From Nocardioides currus (GTDB lineage Bacteria; Actinomycetota; Actinomycetes; Propionibacteriales; Nocardioidaceae), in contig NZ_PYXZ01000005.1 in the NCBI RefSeq assembly GCF_003057875.1, forward strand, positions 1 to 64,000: a DNA stretch of 64,000 bases, read 5' to 3'. The position numbers and the translations under genes are program-made. Under the pieces are notes generated by a model. It was not told the origin of the DNA, ran no database searches, and worked only from the letters and a program-made list of their open reading frames with translations. Below are positions 50,819-60,562 of the stretch, piece after piece (positions within the stretch are counted from its first letter, which is position 1; the number at the start of each line of letters is the position of its first letter).

Positions 50819-51115
50819 TCAGAAGAAGACCATGAGGATGACGCGCAGCAGGATGTAGGCGGCGACCATCACGATCAGGAAGCTCAGGTCGAGCGCGAAG
50901 TTGCCGATCCGCAGCGGCGGGATGACCCGTCGCAGGGCCTTGATCGGCGGGTCGGTCGTGCTGTAGACGCCCTCCAGCACGACGAGCAGCGGCCCGCGCG
51001 GCGACCAGCTGCGGGCGAACACCTGCACCCAGTCCACGACGAAGCGCACCCACAAGAAAGCGATGAAGACCCACACGGCTATGTAGAGGGTCCAGCCGAC
51101 GACCGACACGTGCAC
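50819..51115 (-). CDS. yggT: YggT family membrane protein
   Basis: A 98-residue YggT-type protein with two membrane regions (LYIAVWVFIAFLWVRFVVDW and LSFLIVMVAAYILLRVILM) and the conserved central DPPIKALRRVIPPLR loop. YggT proteins are found between sepF and divIVA in many Gram-positive genomes, and their role in the division cluster is unknown. A GTG start is used, and the gene abuts the sepF stop. Confidence 0.92.
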   Translation of the reverse strand: MHVSVVGWTLYIAVWVFIAFLWVRFVVDWVQVFARSWSPRGPLLVVLEGVYSTTDPPIKALRRVIPPLRIGNFALDLSFLIVMVAAYILLRVILMVFF

Positions 51116-51607
51116 TCAGCTCTGGTTGAAGAAGCCGTTCTCCGCGATCCGCTCCTTGTCCTCGGTCGACACCGAGACGTTGGGCGGGGAGAGCAGGAAG
51201 ACCTTGTTGGTCACGCGCTCGATGTTGCCACGCGTGGCAAAGATCAGGCCGGCGGCGAAGTCGACGAGGCGCTTGGCGTCGTTGTCGTCCATCTCGGAGA
51301 GGTTCATGATGACGGGCGTGCCGTCGCGGTAGTTCTCACCCACGAGGCGAGCCTCGTTGTAGTTGCGGGGGTGCAGGGTGGTGATTCGGCTCAACTCGGC
51401 GACTACTCCCGTGGCGACCGAGGCCGGACGGCGGCGCTCGGCGAGGTCGGACACGGCTGCGGGGCGGCGCTCGCGGGAGGCCGGCACGGGGCGCTCGTCC
51501 ACCGCGTCGTGCTGGCTCGTCTCGTCGTCGCCGTCGAACTCGTCGTACTGACCGGAGTCCTCGAGCAGACCGAGGTACTCGCCGATCTTGCGCATTCCGC
51601 CGCTCAT
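51116..51607 (-). CDS. sepF: cell-division protein SepF
   Basis: Anchors FtsZ to the membrane and organises the Z-ring, a key role in actinobacteria, which lack FtsA. A 163-residue protein: the N-terminal amphipathic membrane-targeting helix [16 protein letters not shown], a disordered acidic linker, then the SepF core ([52 protein letters not shown]). ATG 51607 fixes the start. Confidence 0.96.
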   Translation of the reverse strand: MSGGMRKIGEYLGLLEDSGQYDEFDGDDETSQHDAVDERPVPASRERRPAAVSDLAERRRPASVATGVVAELSRITTLHPRNYNEARLVGENYRDGTPVIMNLSEMDDNDAKRLVDFAAGLIFATRGNIERVTNKVFLLSPPNVSVSTEDKERIAENGFFNQS

Positions 51608-51674
51608 GACAGTGATCCTCCGATTGTCGCGGGCCGGGTGAGGGCTCGCGAGTGATGTACGTCTGTTCGAGACA

Positions 51675-52376
51675 TTACTGGACCGGTGGCCTCGGACCGA
51701 GGACCGCGGAGCCGACACGCACGCGTGTCGCGCCGTGCCCGATCGCGGCCTCGAGGTCGCCGCTCATCCCGGCCGAGAGCTCGGTGGCGCCGGGGTGGGT
51801 CCGGAGGAGCTCGGAGCGAATCGCGGCCAGCCGCGTGAAGGCCGCGGCGGGGTCCTCACCGAGCGGCGCGACGGCCATCAGGCCGCGCAGTCGCAGCGCC
51901 CCCGAGGCCTCGACCGCGTCCGCGAGCCCGGCCAGGTCGGCGGGGTCGGCGCCGGAGCGGTGCTCGGCTCCCGGCGGGTCCAGGCTGACCTGGAGGAGCA
52001 CGTCGACCTCGTGGCCGCGGTCGTGGGCGCCGCGCTGGAGGCCGGCGACCAGCTTGGCGCGATCGAGCGACTCGACGACGTCGGCGTAGGAGGCGACGGC
52101 GGCCGCCTTGTTGCTCTGGAGGCCGCCGATGAAGTGCCACACCAGGGGCAGGTCGGCGCACTCGGCCACCTTGGCGGCGGCCTCCTGGTGGCGGTTCTCC
52201 CCCACGTCCCGCACCCCGAGGTCGGCCAGGATGCGCACGTCGGAGGCCGGGAAGAACTTGGTGACCACGGTCAGCGCGACCTCGTCCTCGCCCCGGTCCG
52301 CCTCGCGGCAGGCGTCGGCGATGCGGCGGCGTACGGCGCTGAGGTTGGCCGCGATCTCGTCGGCGCGCTGCGTCAC
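51675..52376 (-). CDS. yggS: PLP homeostasis protein, YggS family
   Basis: A 233-residue PLP-binding protein of the YggS/PROSC family; it buffers pyridoxal phosphate and has no known catalytic role. The PLP Lys lies in [32 protein letters not shown] and GLMAVAP are conserved, and [29 protein letters not shown] is the family's C-terminal phosphate-binding part. GTG 52376 overlaps the pgeF stop by GTGA. Confidence 0.95.
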   Translation of the reverse strand: MTQRADEIAANLSAVRRRIADACREADRGEDEVALTVVTKFFPASDVRILADLGVRDVGENRHQEAAAKVAECADLPLVWHFIGGLQSNKAAAVASYADVVESLDRAKLVAGLQRGAHDRGHEVDVLLQVSLDPPGAEHRSGADPADLAGLADAVEASGALRLRGLMAVAPLGEDPAAAFTRLAAIRSELLRTHPGATELSAGMSGDLEAAIGHGATRVRVGSAVLGPRPPVQ

Positions 52377-53077
52377 GAGGCATCCTCCCCGGACAGCCAG
52401 ACCAGGCCGGCGAACCGGCCCGCGGCGGCTCCGTCACGGCGGTAGGAGTGCAGCCCGCGGTCCTCGACGGTGCACCCGGTGACGTCGACGACCCGGACGC
52501 CGGCACGCTCGAGCTGGGCGGCGACCCCGGCGCCGATGTCGACCGCGGGGGTGCCCCACGAGGTCTCGGCCCAGGACTCGGGCACGGCGGCCGCGACCTC
52601 GTCACGCATGGCCTCCGGCACCTCGTAGCACCGGCCGCACACGTGCGGGCCCAGCCAGGCGGTGAGGTCGCCGGCGCCACGCTCGCGCATGGCCTCGACG
52701 GTCCGCGTGGCGATGTCGAGGACCATGCCGGGGCGACCGGAGTGGACGGCACCGATGACGCCGGCCTCGGCGTCGGCCAGCACGAGCGGCACACAGTCGG
52801 CGACGCGGACCATCAGCCCGAGGCCGCGCGTGGTGGTGACCAGGGCGTCGCCCTCCGGCACCTCGCCGAGCGGCATCGGCGCGTCGACGACGAGGACGTC
52901 GTCGCCGTGGACCTGGTTGAGCCGCGCCAGCGGGACTCCGACGACGCCCTCCACCCGGGCCAGCAGCTCGGGGAACCCGGCGCGCAGGCCCTGCAGGTCG
53001 ATCGAGGAATCGGTGAAGGCCACGTCGACCCGGGACGTGGTCGACGTGGCCTCCAGCGAGTCGCGGTAGACGAACAC
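52373..53077 (-). CDS. pgeF: purine nucleoside phosphorylase / laccase-domain protein (PgeF)
   Basis: A 234-residue DUF152 (YfiH) protein. In E. coli PgeF corrects peptidoglycan precursors that carry L-Ser; other members phosphorolyse purine nucleosides. The zinc ligands lie in LNQVHGDDVLVVD (His), VRVADCVPLVLAD (Cys) and AVHSGRPGMVLDI (His). GPHVCGRCYEVP holds the Cys motif seen in many actinobacterial members. The ATG is one base past the ftsZ stop. Confidence 0.9.
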   Translation of the reverse strand: MFVYRDSLEATSTTSRVDVAFTDSSIDLQGLRAGFPELLARVEGVVGVPLARLNQVHGDDVLVVDAPMPLGEVPEGDALVTTTRGLGLMVRVADCVPLVLADAEAGVIGAVHSGRPGMVLDIATRTVEAMRERGAGDLTAWLGPHVCGRCYEVPEAMRDEVAAAVPESWAETSWGTPAVDIGAGVAAQLERAGVRVVDVTGCTVEDRGLHSYRRDGAAAGRFAGLVWLSGEDAS

Positions 53078-54310
53078 CTACTTGAGGAAGTCCGGCACGT
53101 CGAGGTCGTCGTCGTCGAACTGCACCGACCGGGTCGGCTTCGGCGCGGCGGGCGTCGAGGGGTGGACCGAGGGTGCCGCGGCGGGCGTGCCGGAGGACGT
53201 GGCGCTGGGCGCCTGGCTCGCCGGGCTCGACGTGCGACCGACCGCGGCGTCGGGGGTCGTCGACCGGCTGGCCGCGACCTCCTGGGCGGCGGCACGGGTC
53301 TCGGCCTGCGTCTGGGTCGGCGCGCTGGGCCGCAGGACGTTGCCCTCCGTGCGCCGCTTGGGCATGCCGCCGTCGAAGCCGGCCGCGATCACGGTCACCC
53401 GCACCTCGTCGCCGAGGGCGTCGTCGATGGTCGCGCCGAAGATGATGTTGGCCTCGGCGTGCGCCGACTGCGACACGAGCGCCGCTGCCTCGTTGATCTC
53501 GAACAGGCCGAGGTCGGAACCGCCGGCGATCGAGAGGAGCACGCCGTGGGCGCCCTCGATGGACGCCTCGAGCAACGGCGACGAGACCGCCATCTCGGCC
53601 GCCTGCACGGCCCGGTCCTCACCGCGGGCCGAGCCGATGCCCATGAGTGCGGAGCCGGCGTTGGCCATGACCGACTTCACGTCCGCGAAGTCGAGGTTGA
53701 TCAGGCCGGGGGTGGTGATCAGGTCGGTGATGCCGGAGACGCCCTGGAGCAGCACCTGGTCGGCCTGCTTGAAGGCGTCGAGCACCGACACGTTGCGGTC
53801 ACTGATCGACAGCAGCCGGTCGTTCGGGATGACGATGAGGGTGTCGACCTCCTCGCGGAGCTGGCTGATGCCCTCCTCCGCGGAGTTGGCGCGTCGGCGG
53901 CCCTCGAAGGCGAACGGGCGCGTGACCACACCGATCGTCAGGGCGCCGAGGGAGCGCGCGATGCGTGCGACGACCGGGGCGCCACCCGTGCCGGTGCCGC
54001 CGCCCTCGCCCGCGGTCACGAACACCATGTCGGCGCCCTTGATGACCTCTTCGATCTCGTCGGCGTGGTCCTCGGCCGCCTTGGCGCCCACGTCGGGGTT
54101 GGCGCCGGCACCGAGGCCGCGGGTGAGCTCGCGCCCGATGTCGAGCTTGACGTCGGCGTCGCTCATGAGCAGGGCCTGGGCGTCGGTGTTGATCGCGATG
54201 AACTCGACACCCTTGAGGCCGACATCGATCATGCGGTTGACGGCGTTGACGCCGCCTCCACCGATACCCACGACCTTGATGATCGCCAGGTAGTTCTGTG
54301 CTGCTGCCAT
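53078..54310 (-). CDS. ftsZ: cell-division protein FtsZ
   Basis: The tubulin-like GTPase that forms the Z-ring. A 410-residue protein: [18 protein letters not shown] begins the nucleotide-binding fold, the tubulin signature is [13 protein letters not shown], and [20 protein letters not shown] includes the catalytic T7 loop. A variable linker of Ala/Ser/Pro/Thr leads to the C-terminal peptide [12 protein letters not shown], which binds SepF. The ATG at 54310 is preceded by a roughly 215-bp gap, the likely ftsZ promoter region. Confidence 0.98.
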   Translation of the reverse strand: MAAAQNYLAIIKVVGIGGGGVNAVNRMIDVGLKGVEFIAINTDAQALLMSDADVKLDIGRELTRGLGAGANPDVGAKAAEDHADEIEEVIKGADMVFVTAGEGGGTGTGGAPVVARIARSLGALTIGVVTRPFAFEGRRRANSAEEGISQLREEVDTLIVIPNDRLLSISDRNVSVLDAFKQADQVLLQGVSGITDLITTPGLINLDFADVKSVMANAGSALMGIGSARGEDRAVQAAEMAVSSPLLEASIEGAHGVLLSIAGGSDLGLFEINEAAALVSQSAHAEANIIFGATIDDALGDEVRVTVIAAGFDGGMPKRRTEGNVLRPSAPTQTQAETRAAAQEVAASRSTTPDAAVGRTSSPASQAPSATSSGTPAAAPSVHPSTPAAPKPTRSVQFDDDDLDVPDFLK

Positions 54311-54406
54311 GGCTGCAGGCCTCTCAGTGATGGGGGGTCGTGCTCGGAACGGTCGTGCTGGTTCGGGGAAGTCGTCGGCCGGCTCACCACACCCTCGAGG
54401 TGCGTG

Positions 54407-54434
54407 AACCCTAACGGTCCACCTGAGGGTTATA
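54407..54434 (-). promoter_or_regulatory. inverted repeat and -10-like box upstream of ftsZ
   Basis: AACCCT and AGGGTT (54407-54431) form a 6-bp inverted repeat with a 13-base spacer, and TATAAC on the minus strand (54434-54429) resembles a -10 box. A TTGACA lies just upstream at 54444-54439 but at the wrong spacing for it. The region probably holds the ftsZ promoter; exact boxes are uncertain. Confidence 0.4.
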
Positions 54435-54527
54435 GTTATGTCAACCTCGCGTTGGTCATGACTGTAGGCACGACGCCCGGGCGGCCCGGGCCGACACGCC
54501 GCCGCACACGCGGACGAGAAGATTTTC

Positions 54528-55295
54528 TCAGCGGGTGGTGGGGCTGCCGGGCACGCTGACGTCGTACACCTTCGCGTCCTGCACCGCGAGGAGCTCGGTG
54601 AGGACGGTCGCCTTGAGGTCGCTCTCGTCGGCGCTCCCCCACTGCACCTCGCGCCCGTCGCGGAGCACCAGGCTGATCTGGTCGATGGTCTGCACCTCGA
54701 CGTGGTCGATCCGCGCGGCCAGGTCCTCGGGCATGGCGGAGACCACGCCCGCGGCCTCCTTGAGCGCGTCGGTGCCGGTCGAGGTGGTGGGCCGGACCCG
54801 CGGCAGCCCCCGGGGCGCCGACTTGTAGTCGCGGAAGACGATGCCGTCCTCGTCGAGGCCACGCAGGGTCCCGCCGAGCTCGACGACCGCGACGGCCGTG
54901 CGCTCGGTGACGCTGATCAGCACCCCGTGCGGCCAGGCCCGCGTCACGTCGGCGTCCTTCACCTCCGAGAGCGTCTCGACACGGCGCTCGGCGTCGGCGA
55001 GGTCGACGAAGGCCAGCTGCTCGCCCTCGGGGACGGCCGCGACGCGCAGCACCTTCTGGTCGGAGAGCAGGTCGTTGCCGCTGACCTCGACCTCGGTCAC
55101 GGACAGGGCGGTCGAGAAGAGGACGAGCCACAGGGCGGTGCCCACCAGGGCCACGAGGAGCGCCAGCGCGACGACCAGCTTCCAGCGCATCCACCGCCGC
55201 GCCCACTGGCGGCGGGCGAACCGCTGGCGCGTGCGCCGCTCGGCCCGCTCGTCGGCGGACTCGGGCGTACGTCGCGAGGTGTCGGTCTCAGGCAT
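54528..55295 (-). CDS. ftsQ: cell-division protein FtsQ
   Basis: A bitopic division protein linking early and late divisome parts. A 255-residue protein: an Arg-rich cytoplasmic start, one membrane helix ([21 protein letters not shown]), the POTRA domain ([21 protein letters not shown]), and the FtsQ domain ([20 protein letters not shown]). It lies between murC and ftsZ as in other actinobacteria, and its start overlaps the murC stop by eight bases. Confidence 0.95.
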   Translation of the reverse strand: MPETDTSRRTPESADERAERRTRQRFARRQWARRWMRWKLVVALALLVALVGTALWLVLFSTALSVTEVEVSGNDLLSDQKVLRVAAVPEGEQLAFVDLADAERRVETLSEVKDADVTRAWPHGVLISVTERTAVAVVELGGTLRGLDEDGIVFRDYKSAPRGLPRVRPTTSTGTDALKEAAGVVSAMPEDLAARIDHVEVQTIDQISLVLRDGREVQWGSADESDLKATVLTELLAVQDAKVYDVSVPGSPTTR

Positions 55296-56706
55296 CGCGC
55301 TCCTCCAGCAGCGCGAGGATCGGGGCGCCCAGCTGCGTGATGCTGCCCGCGCCGAGCGTGAGGATGACGTCGCCGGGTCGCGCGCGGCGTACGAGCTCGG
55401 CGGGGACGGCGTCGAAGTCGGGCACGAGCTGCACGCGCTCCGCGGGCAGGGGCACGGCGTCGGCGACCAGGGCGCCGGTGACGGCGGGGTCGGCCTCCTC
55501 GCGGGCGAGGTAGACGTCGAGGACGACGACCTCGTCGGCCGCGCCGAGCGCCCGGCCCATCTGCTCGCCGAAGATGCGGGTGCGGGAGACGAGGTGCGGC
55601 TGGAACGCGACGACCAGCCGGCCGTCGCCGGCGACGGCGCGGGCGGCCTGGAGGTCGCCCGCGATCTCGACGTGGTGGTGGGCGTAGGAGTCGTAGACCC
55701 GGACGCCGGCGGCCTCGCCCTTGAGCTCCATCCGGCGGCCGGTGCCGGTGAAGGCGGCGAGCCCGTCGGTGAGGTCGTGGAAGGCGAACCCGAGCCGCAG
55801 TCCCGTCGCCAGCGCGGCGGCCGCGTCGAGGACGTAGTGGCGACCGGGGATGCGCAGGCGGAGCTGTCCGAGCTCGACGCCGTCGCGGGTGATGCGCGAG
55901 GTGGAGGTGGTGCCGTCGAGGACCAGGTCGGTGATGCGTACGTCGCAGCCCTCCCCCTCGCCGGCGGTGATGACCTCCAGGCCGGCGTCGCGGGCCGTCG
56001 CGGCCAGCGCCGCAGCGCCGGGGTCGTCGACGCAGCAGACCAGGAACCCGGCGCGGTCGATCGTCGCGGCGAACTCGTCGAAGGCCGCGTGGTAGGCCTC
56101 CTCGGTGCCCCAGTTGTCGAGGTGGTCGGCCTCGACGTTGGTGACGATCGCCGCGTGCGGGCGATAGACCAGGAACGCGCCGTCGGACTCGTCGGCCTCC
56201 GCGACGAACAGGTCGTCGGTCCCGGCGTCGGCGTTGCGGCCGGTGGCGGTGAGCACTCCCCCGACGGCGTACGTCGGGTCGGAGCCGGCCGCGAGCAGGG
56301 CGCTGGTCAGGAGACCGGTCGTGGTCGTCTTGCCGTGCGTGCCCGCGACGGCGAGCACCCGGCGCCCGGCCATGGTCGCGGCGAGGCCGGCGGAGCGGGG
56401 CAGGACGCGCAGCCCGAGGCGGCGTGCCTCCGCGACCTCGACGTTGTCCTCGCGGGCCGCCGTGGTGACCACGACCGTGTCGGCACCGGCGACGTGGTCG
56501 GCGGAGTAGCCGAGGTGACAGGTCACCCCGAGCTCACGCAGCGCCGGCAGGAAGGGCGTGTCCTGGTCGTCGGAGCCGGAGACCTCGACCCCGCTCCTGG
56601 CCATGATCCGGGCGATCGCGGACAGGCCGGCTCCGCCGATGCCGATGAAGTGGACGCGCCCGAGCCGGTCGGCGGGCAGGATCTCGTCGGGGATCGGGAT
56701 CCTCAT
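55288..56706 (-). CDS. murC: UDP-N-acetylmuramate-L-alanine ligase
   Basis: Adds L-Ala to UDP-MurNAc using ATP, in the cytosol. A 472-residue Mur ligase: VHFIGIGGAGLSAIARIMA opens the UDP-binding fold, the ATP loop is AVAGTHGKTTTTGLL, and later DSYAHHHVEIAGDLQAARA gives the C-terminal domain's conserved region. It overlaps murG by ATGA upstream. Confidence 0.97.
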   Translation of the reverse strand: MRIPIPDEILPADRLGRVHFIGIGGAGLSAIARIMARSGVEVSGSDDQDTPFLPALRELGVTCHLGYSADHVAGADTVVVTTAAREDNVEVAEARRLGLRVLPRSAGLAATMAGRRVLAVAGTHGKTTTTGLLTSALLAAGSDPTYAVGGVLTATGRNADAGTDDLFVAEADESDGAFLVYRPHAAIVTNVEADHLDNWGTEEAYHAAFDEFAATIDRAGFLVCCVDDPGAAALAATARDAGLEVITAGEGEGCDVRITDLVLDGTTSTSRITRDGVELGQLRLRIPGRHYVLDAAAALATGLRLGFAFHDLTDGLAAFTGTGRRMELKGEAAGVRVYDSYAHHHVEIAGDLQAARAVAGDGRLVVAFQPHLVSRTRIFGEQMGRALGAADEVVVLDVYLAREEADPAVTGALVADAVPLPAERVQLVPDFDAVPAELVRRARPGDVILTLGAGSITQLGAPILALLEERDA

Positions 56707-57785
56707 CCGCGTCCCTCGCCGGCGGCCTCGACGACCATGCGCGCGAGCTTGTCGTCGGCGTCGAGCGGGATGACGCCGCGGGCGGCGGCACCCATCTCGT
56801 CGAGGCGGGCGCGGTCGTTGAGCAGGTCGGGGACGGTCGCGGCGACCCAGTCGGTCGTCAGCGCGGCGTCGGAGACGAGCAGCCCGCCGCCGGCGTCGAC
56901 GACGGGACGCGCGTTGACCGCCTGCTCGCCGTTGCCGATGGGCAACGGCACGTAGACGGCCGGGAGCCCGACCCCGGACACCTCGGTGACGGTGTTGCTG
57001 CCGGCGCGGCAGAGCACGGCGTCGGCCGCGGCGTAGGCGAGGTCCATCCGGTCGACGAAGCTGCGCACGACGTAGGCCACGTCACCGGAGGCGACGTCGA
57101 GCTCGTGACGCGGTCCGACGACGTGCAGCACCTGCACCCCTCCGGCGGCCAGGGCGGGGGCGGCGCCCGCGACGGCGGCGTTGAGGCGGGCGGCGCCCTG
57201 GGAGCCGCCGGTGACGAGCAGGGTCGGCCGGTCGGCGGAGAGCCCGAACTCGGCGAGCGCCTCGTCGCGCAGGGCGGCGCGGTCCATGGTGGAGATCATC
57301 CGGCGGATCGGCAGTCCGGTGTACGTCGCGTGGCGCAGCGGGGTGTCGGGGAAGCTGGTCGCGACGTGCGCGGTCATCCGCGCCCCGAGCTTGTTGGCGA
57401 CACCGGGGACGGCGTTGCCCTCGTGCACGACGATCGGCAGGCCGCGCCGGCGGGCCGCGAGGTAGGCCGGGACCGAGACGTAGCCGCCGAACCCGACGAC
57501 GACGTCGGGGCGGATGCGGTCGACGACCTCGAGGGCGGCGTTGCGAGCGGCGCGCAGCCGGCCGGGGGTGCGGAGCAGGTCGGCGCTCGGACGGCGCGGC
57601 AGTGGTACCCGCGGGACGATCTCGAGGGGGAAGCCCGCCTCCGGCACGAGCCGCGCCTCGAGGCCCTCGCTGGTGCCGAGGCAGACGATCTCGGTGGACG
57701 CGTCGAGACGCAGGAGGGCGGCCGCCGTGGCGAGCAGCGGTGAGGTGTGGCCGGCCGAACCGCCACCGGCGAGGAGGATGCGCAT
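56703..57785 (-). CDS. murG: undecaprenyldiphospho-muramoylpentapeptide GlcNAc transferase
   Basis: Turns lipid I into lipid II at the inner membrane face. A 360-residue GT28 enzyme: MRILLAGGGSAGHTSPLLA is the N-terminal glycine loop, VGFGGYVSVPAYLAARRRG the lipid-acceptor side, and VLCRAGSNTVTEVSGVGLPA with PLPIGNGEQAVNA the UDP-GlcNAc site. ATG 57785 was selected because MRILLAGGG is the family start; a longer frame is rejected. Confidence 0.97.
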   Translation of the reverse strand: MRILLAGGGSAGHTSPLLATAAALLRLDASTEIVCLGTSEGLEARLVPEAGFPLEIVPRVPLPRRPSADLLRTPGRLRAARNAALEVVDRIRPDVVVGFGGYVSVPAYLAARRRGLPIVVHEGNAVPGVANKLGARMTAHVATSFPDTPLRHATYTGLPIRRMISTMDRAALRDEALAEFGLSADRPTLLVTGGSQGAARLNAAVAGAAPALAAGGVQVLHVVGPRHELDVASGDVAYVVRSFVDRMDLAYAAADAVLCRAGSNTVTEVSGVGLPAVYVPLPIGNGEQAVNARPVVDAGGGLLVSDAALTTDWVAATVPDLLNDRARLDEMGAAARGVIPLDADDKLARMVVEAAGEGRG

Positions 57786-57798
57786 GTCGCTCGCGAAC

Positions 57799-59073
57799 CT
57801 ATCGGTCGGTGCGGGGACCGGCCGAGAGCCCTGCGGAGCGGTTGCGACGGCGGGCCGCCAGGGCGCGTGCCGCCTCGGGCTCACGCCGGGCGAAGCCGAT
57901 CACCAGGCCGAGGGCCACCAGCGACGGCAGGAGTCCCGATCCGCCGTACGACACCAACGGCAGCGGGATGCCGATCACGGGCAGCACCGCGAGCACCATG
58001 CCGACGTTGATCACCATCTGGCCGACCAGCCAGACCACGATGCCGAAGGTCATGTAGCGGACGAAGGGCTCCTCGGTGTGGCTGGCGACGCGCAGCGCCG
58101 CGAAGGCGATGGTGAAGAACAGCCCGATGACCAGCAGCGTCCCGACGAGGCCGAGCTCCTCGCCGAGCACCGCGAAGATGAAGTCGGTGTGGGCCTCCGG
58201 CAGCGAGCCCCACTTCTGGTTGGACGCGCCGATGCCCTGGCCGAGCCAGCCGCCGGTCGAGAGCGCGTACAGGCCGTGGGCCGGCTGCCAGCCGGTGTTC
58301 TGGTAGTCCTTGAACGGGTCGACGAAGTTGGTGATCCGCGAGAGCCGCTCGGTGTCCATCGCGGCCAGGAACACCGCGACCGCGCCGACGATCGAGAGGC
58401 AGACGACGAAGAGCCGCGCGGGCGCGCCGACCACCCAGAGCATCCCGAGGAGGATGGCGAAGAGCACCAGCGCGGTGCCGAGGTCGTGGCCGACCACGAC
58501 GAGGCCGGTCGCCAGCAGCATGCCCGGGACGACGGGGATCATCACGTGGTGCACGCTGCCGAGGCGACGCTCCTTGCGGGCGTAGACGTTGGCCGCCCAC
58601 AGGATCAGGCCGAGCTTGGCGATCTCGGAGGGCTGGATCGCGATCGGGCCGACGGCGAGCCAGTTCTGGTTGCCGTTGCGCTCGTCGCCGAAGAAGGCGG
58701 TCAGCAGCAGCAGGGTCAGCGAGACGAGGTAGGCCGGCCAGGCCAGGCCGCGCACCCACCCCTGCGAGAGCCGGGAGGCGATGAAGGCGCACGGGACGCC
58801 GAGCACCACCCACAGCAGCTGGCGCTTCACCACGGCGTAGGAGTCGTCGTACGTCTTGAGGCTGTAGACGCTGGAGGCGCTGAGCACCATCAGCAGCCCG
58901 ATGGTCAGCAGCAGGGCCGAGGCGCCGAGGAGGAGGTAGTAGGACGACAGCGGCCGGTCGAGCGCGGCGCGCAGGCTCTCGATGCCGTGCCGGATGCCGG
59001 CGAGCGGACGGGGCCGGGCCGAGGTGTCGGTGGGAGTCTCGACGGGCCCCCCGACGGGGGTGGTGGTGGCCAT
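57799..59073 (-). CDS. ftsW: septal peptidoglycan polymerase FtsW
   Basis: A SEDS-family glycosyltransferase that polymerises lipid II at the septum. A 424-residue protein with about ten membrane helices. GNQNWLAVGPIAIQPSEIAKLGLI is the hallmark loop with the catalytic region nearby, and LVVVGHDLGTALVLFAI and LPLVSYGGSGLLPSLVALGL are later family motifs. The N-terminus is a Pro/Thr-rich cytoplasmic extension. It lies between murD and murG. Confidence 0.96.
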   Translation of the reverse strand: MATTTPVGGPVETPTDTSARPRPLAGIRHGIESLRAALDRPLSSYYLLLGASALLLTIGLLMVLSASSVYSLKTYDDSYAVVKRQLLWVVLGVPCAFIASRLSQGWVRGLAWPAYLVSLTLLLLTAFFGDERNGNQNWLAVGPIAIQPSEIAKLGLILWAANVYARKERRLGSVHHVMIPVVPGMLLATGLVVVGHDLGTALVLFAILLGMLWVVGAPARLFVVCLSIVGAVAVFLAAMDTERLSRITNFVDPFKDYQNTGWQPAHGLYALSTGGWLGQGIGASNQKWGSLPEAHTDFIFAVLGEELGLVGTLLVIGLFFTIAFAALRVASHTEEPFVRYMTFGIVVWLVGQMVINVGMVLAVLPVIGIPLPLVSYGGSGLLPSLVALGLVIGFARREPEAARALAARRRNRSAGLSAGPRTDR

Positions 59074-59091
59074 CGGGCTCCCCCTTCCTCG

Positions 59092-60555
59092 TCAGTCTCC
59101 GGTCAGCCGGCGCCGGACCGCAGCGGCGAACTCGTCCCCGCGGGCGGCGTAGTTGGTGAACATGTCCATGGAGGCGCATCCCGGCGCGAGCAGCACCGTG
59201 TCGCCGGGCTGGGCGAGGCGTGCGGCTGCGTCGACGACGCGGTCCATCGGTGCCCCAGTCTCCCCGTCGCCGATCTCGATGACGGGCACATCCGGGGCGT
59301 GTCGCGAAAGGGCCTCGGCGATCACCGGGCGGTCCCGACCGAGGAGCACGGCCCCGCGCAACCGACCACGCACCGACTGCACGAGGTCGTCGAAGTGCGC
59401 GCCCTTGGCGAGGCCGCCCGCGACCCAGACCACCGACTCGTAGGCCTGGAGCGAGCTCATGGCGGCGTGGGGGTTGGTGGCCTTGCTGTCGTCGACCCAG
59501 GTCACGCCACCGGACTCGGCGACGTGCGCGATGCGATGGCCGTCGGGCGTGAACGCGCGCAGGCCGTCGCGCACGGCCTGCTGCGAGACGCCGTGCGAGC
59601 GGGCCAGCGCCGCCGCGGCCAGCGCGTTGGCGACGAAGTGGGGCGCGGGCGAGGCGAGGTCGGCGATCGTGCACAGCTCGGCGGCCGTGGTGGACCGCTC
59701 CTCGATGAACGCGCGGTCGGCGAGGAAGTCCTCGACGACACCGACCATCCCGACGCCGGGCATCCCGAGCGTGAAGCCGATGGCGCGGGCACCCTCGACG
59801 ACGTCGGCCTCCATCACCAGCCGCTCGGTCTCGGGGTCGGCGACGTTGTAGACGCAGGCACGCTGCACGCGTTCGTAGATCCGCCCCTTGTCGCCGGCGT
59901 AGTCGGCCATGGCGTGCGGGCCGTCGTACCAGTCGAGGTGGTCCTCGGCGAGGTTGAGCACCACCGCGGACTCGGCGCTCATCGACTGGGTGTAGTGCAG
60001 CTGGAAGCTGGAGAGCTCGACGGCGAAGACGTCGTAGGGCTCGGGGTCCATGACGGCCTCGACGACCGGGCGTCCGACGTTGCCGACGGCCGCGCTGCGC
60101 AGGCCGGCCGCGCGCAGGATCGAGTCGAGCATCTGGACCGTCGTGGTCTTCCCGTTGGTGCCGGTGACGGCGAGCCACGGGGCGGCGTGCTCGGGGTCGC
60201 GCAGCCGCCAGGCGAGCTCGACCTCCCCCCAGACCGGGATCCCGCGTGCGGCGGCCTGCGCCAGCAGCGGGGCCGACGGCTTCCAGCCGGGCGAGGTGAC
60301 CAGCACGTCGACGTCGTCGGGGAGCGTGTCGGTCGCTCCCTCCTCGAGCCGCACCGTGGCGCCGAGGGTCTCGAGGAGCTCTGCCTTCTCGGCCTTCTCG
60401 GCCGTGGTGGTCTCGTCGAGCGCCGTCACCGAGGCGCCCAGGAAGAGCAGGTTGTCGGCCGCGGCGTAGCCGGAGACGCCGAAGCCGGCCACGACCGCGC
60501 GCACCCCGTCCCACGGGGTGTGACGGCCGAGGGCGTCGAGATCGGGGCTGGTCAT
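59092..60555 (-). CDS. murD: UDP-N-acetylmuramoylalanine-D-glutamate ligase
   Basis: Adds D-Glu to UDP-MurNAc-L-Ala. A 487-residue Mur ligase: AVVAGFGVSGYAAADNLLFLG is the Rossmann start, AVTGTNGKTTTVQMLDSIL the ATP loop, and FAVELSSFQLHYTQSM the central-domain motif. The C-terminal domain carries VTWVDDSKATNPHAAMSSL, typical of MurD. ATG 60555 lies seven bases past the mraY stop. Confidence 0.97.
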   Translation of the reverse strand: MTSPDLDALGRHTPWDGVRAVVAGFGVSGYAAADNLLFLGASVTALDETTTAEKAEKAELLETLGATVRLEEGATDTLPDDVDVLVTSPGWKPSAPLLAQAAARGIPVWGEVELAWRLRDPEHAAPWLAVTGTNGKTTTVQMLDSILRAAGLRSAAVGNVGRPVVEAVMDPEPYDVFAVELSSFQLHYTQSMSAESAVVLNLAEDHLDWYDGPHAMADYAGDKGRIYERVQRACVYNVADPETERLVMEADVVEGARAIGFTLGMPGVGMVGVVEDFLADRAFIEERSTTAAELCTIADLASPAPHFVANALAAAALARSHGVSQQAVRDGLRAFTPDGHRIAHVAESGGVTWVDDSKATNPHAAMSSLQAYESVVWVAGGLAKGAHFDDLVQSVRGRLRGAVLLGRDRPVIAEALSRHAPDVPVIEIGDGETGAPMDRVVDAAARLAQPGDTVLLAPGCASMDMFTNYAARGDEFAAAVRRRLTGD

Positions 60556-60562
60556 GGGTGGT

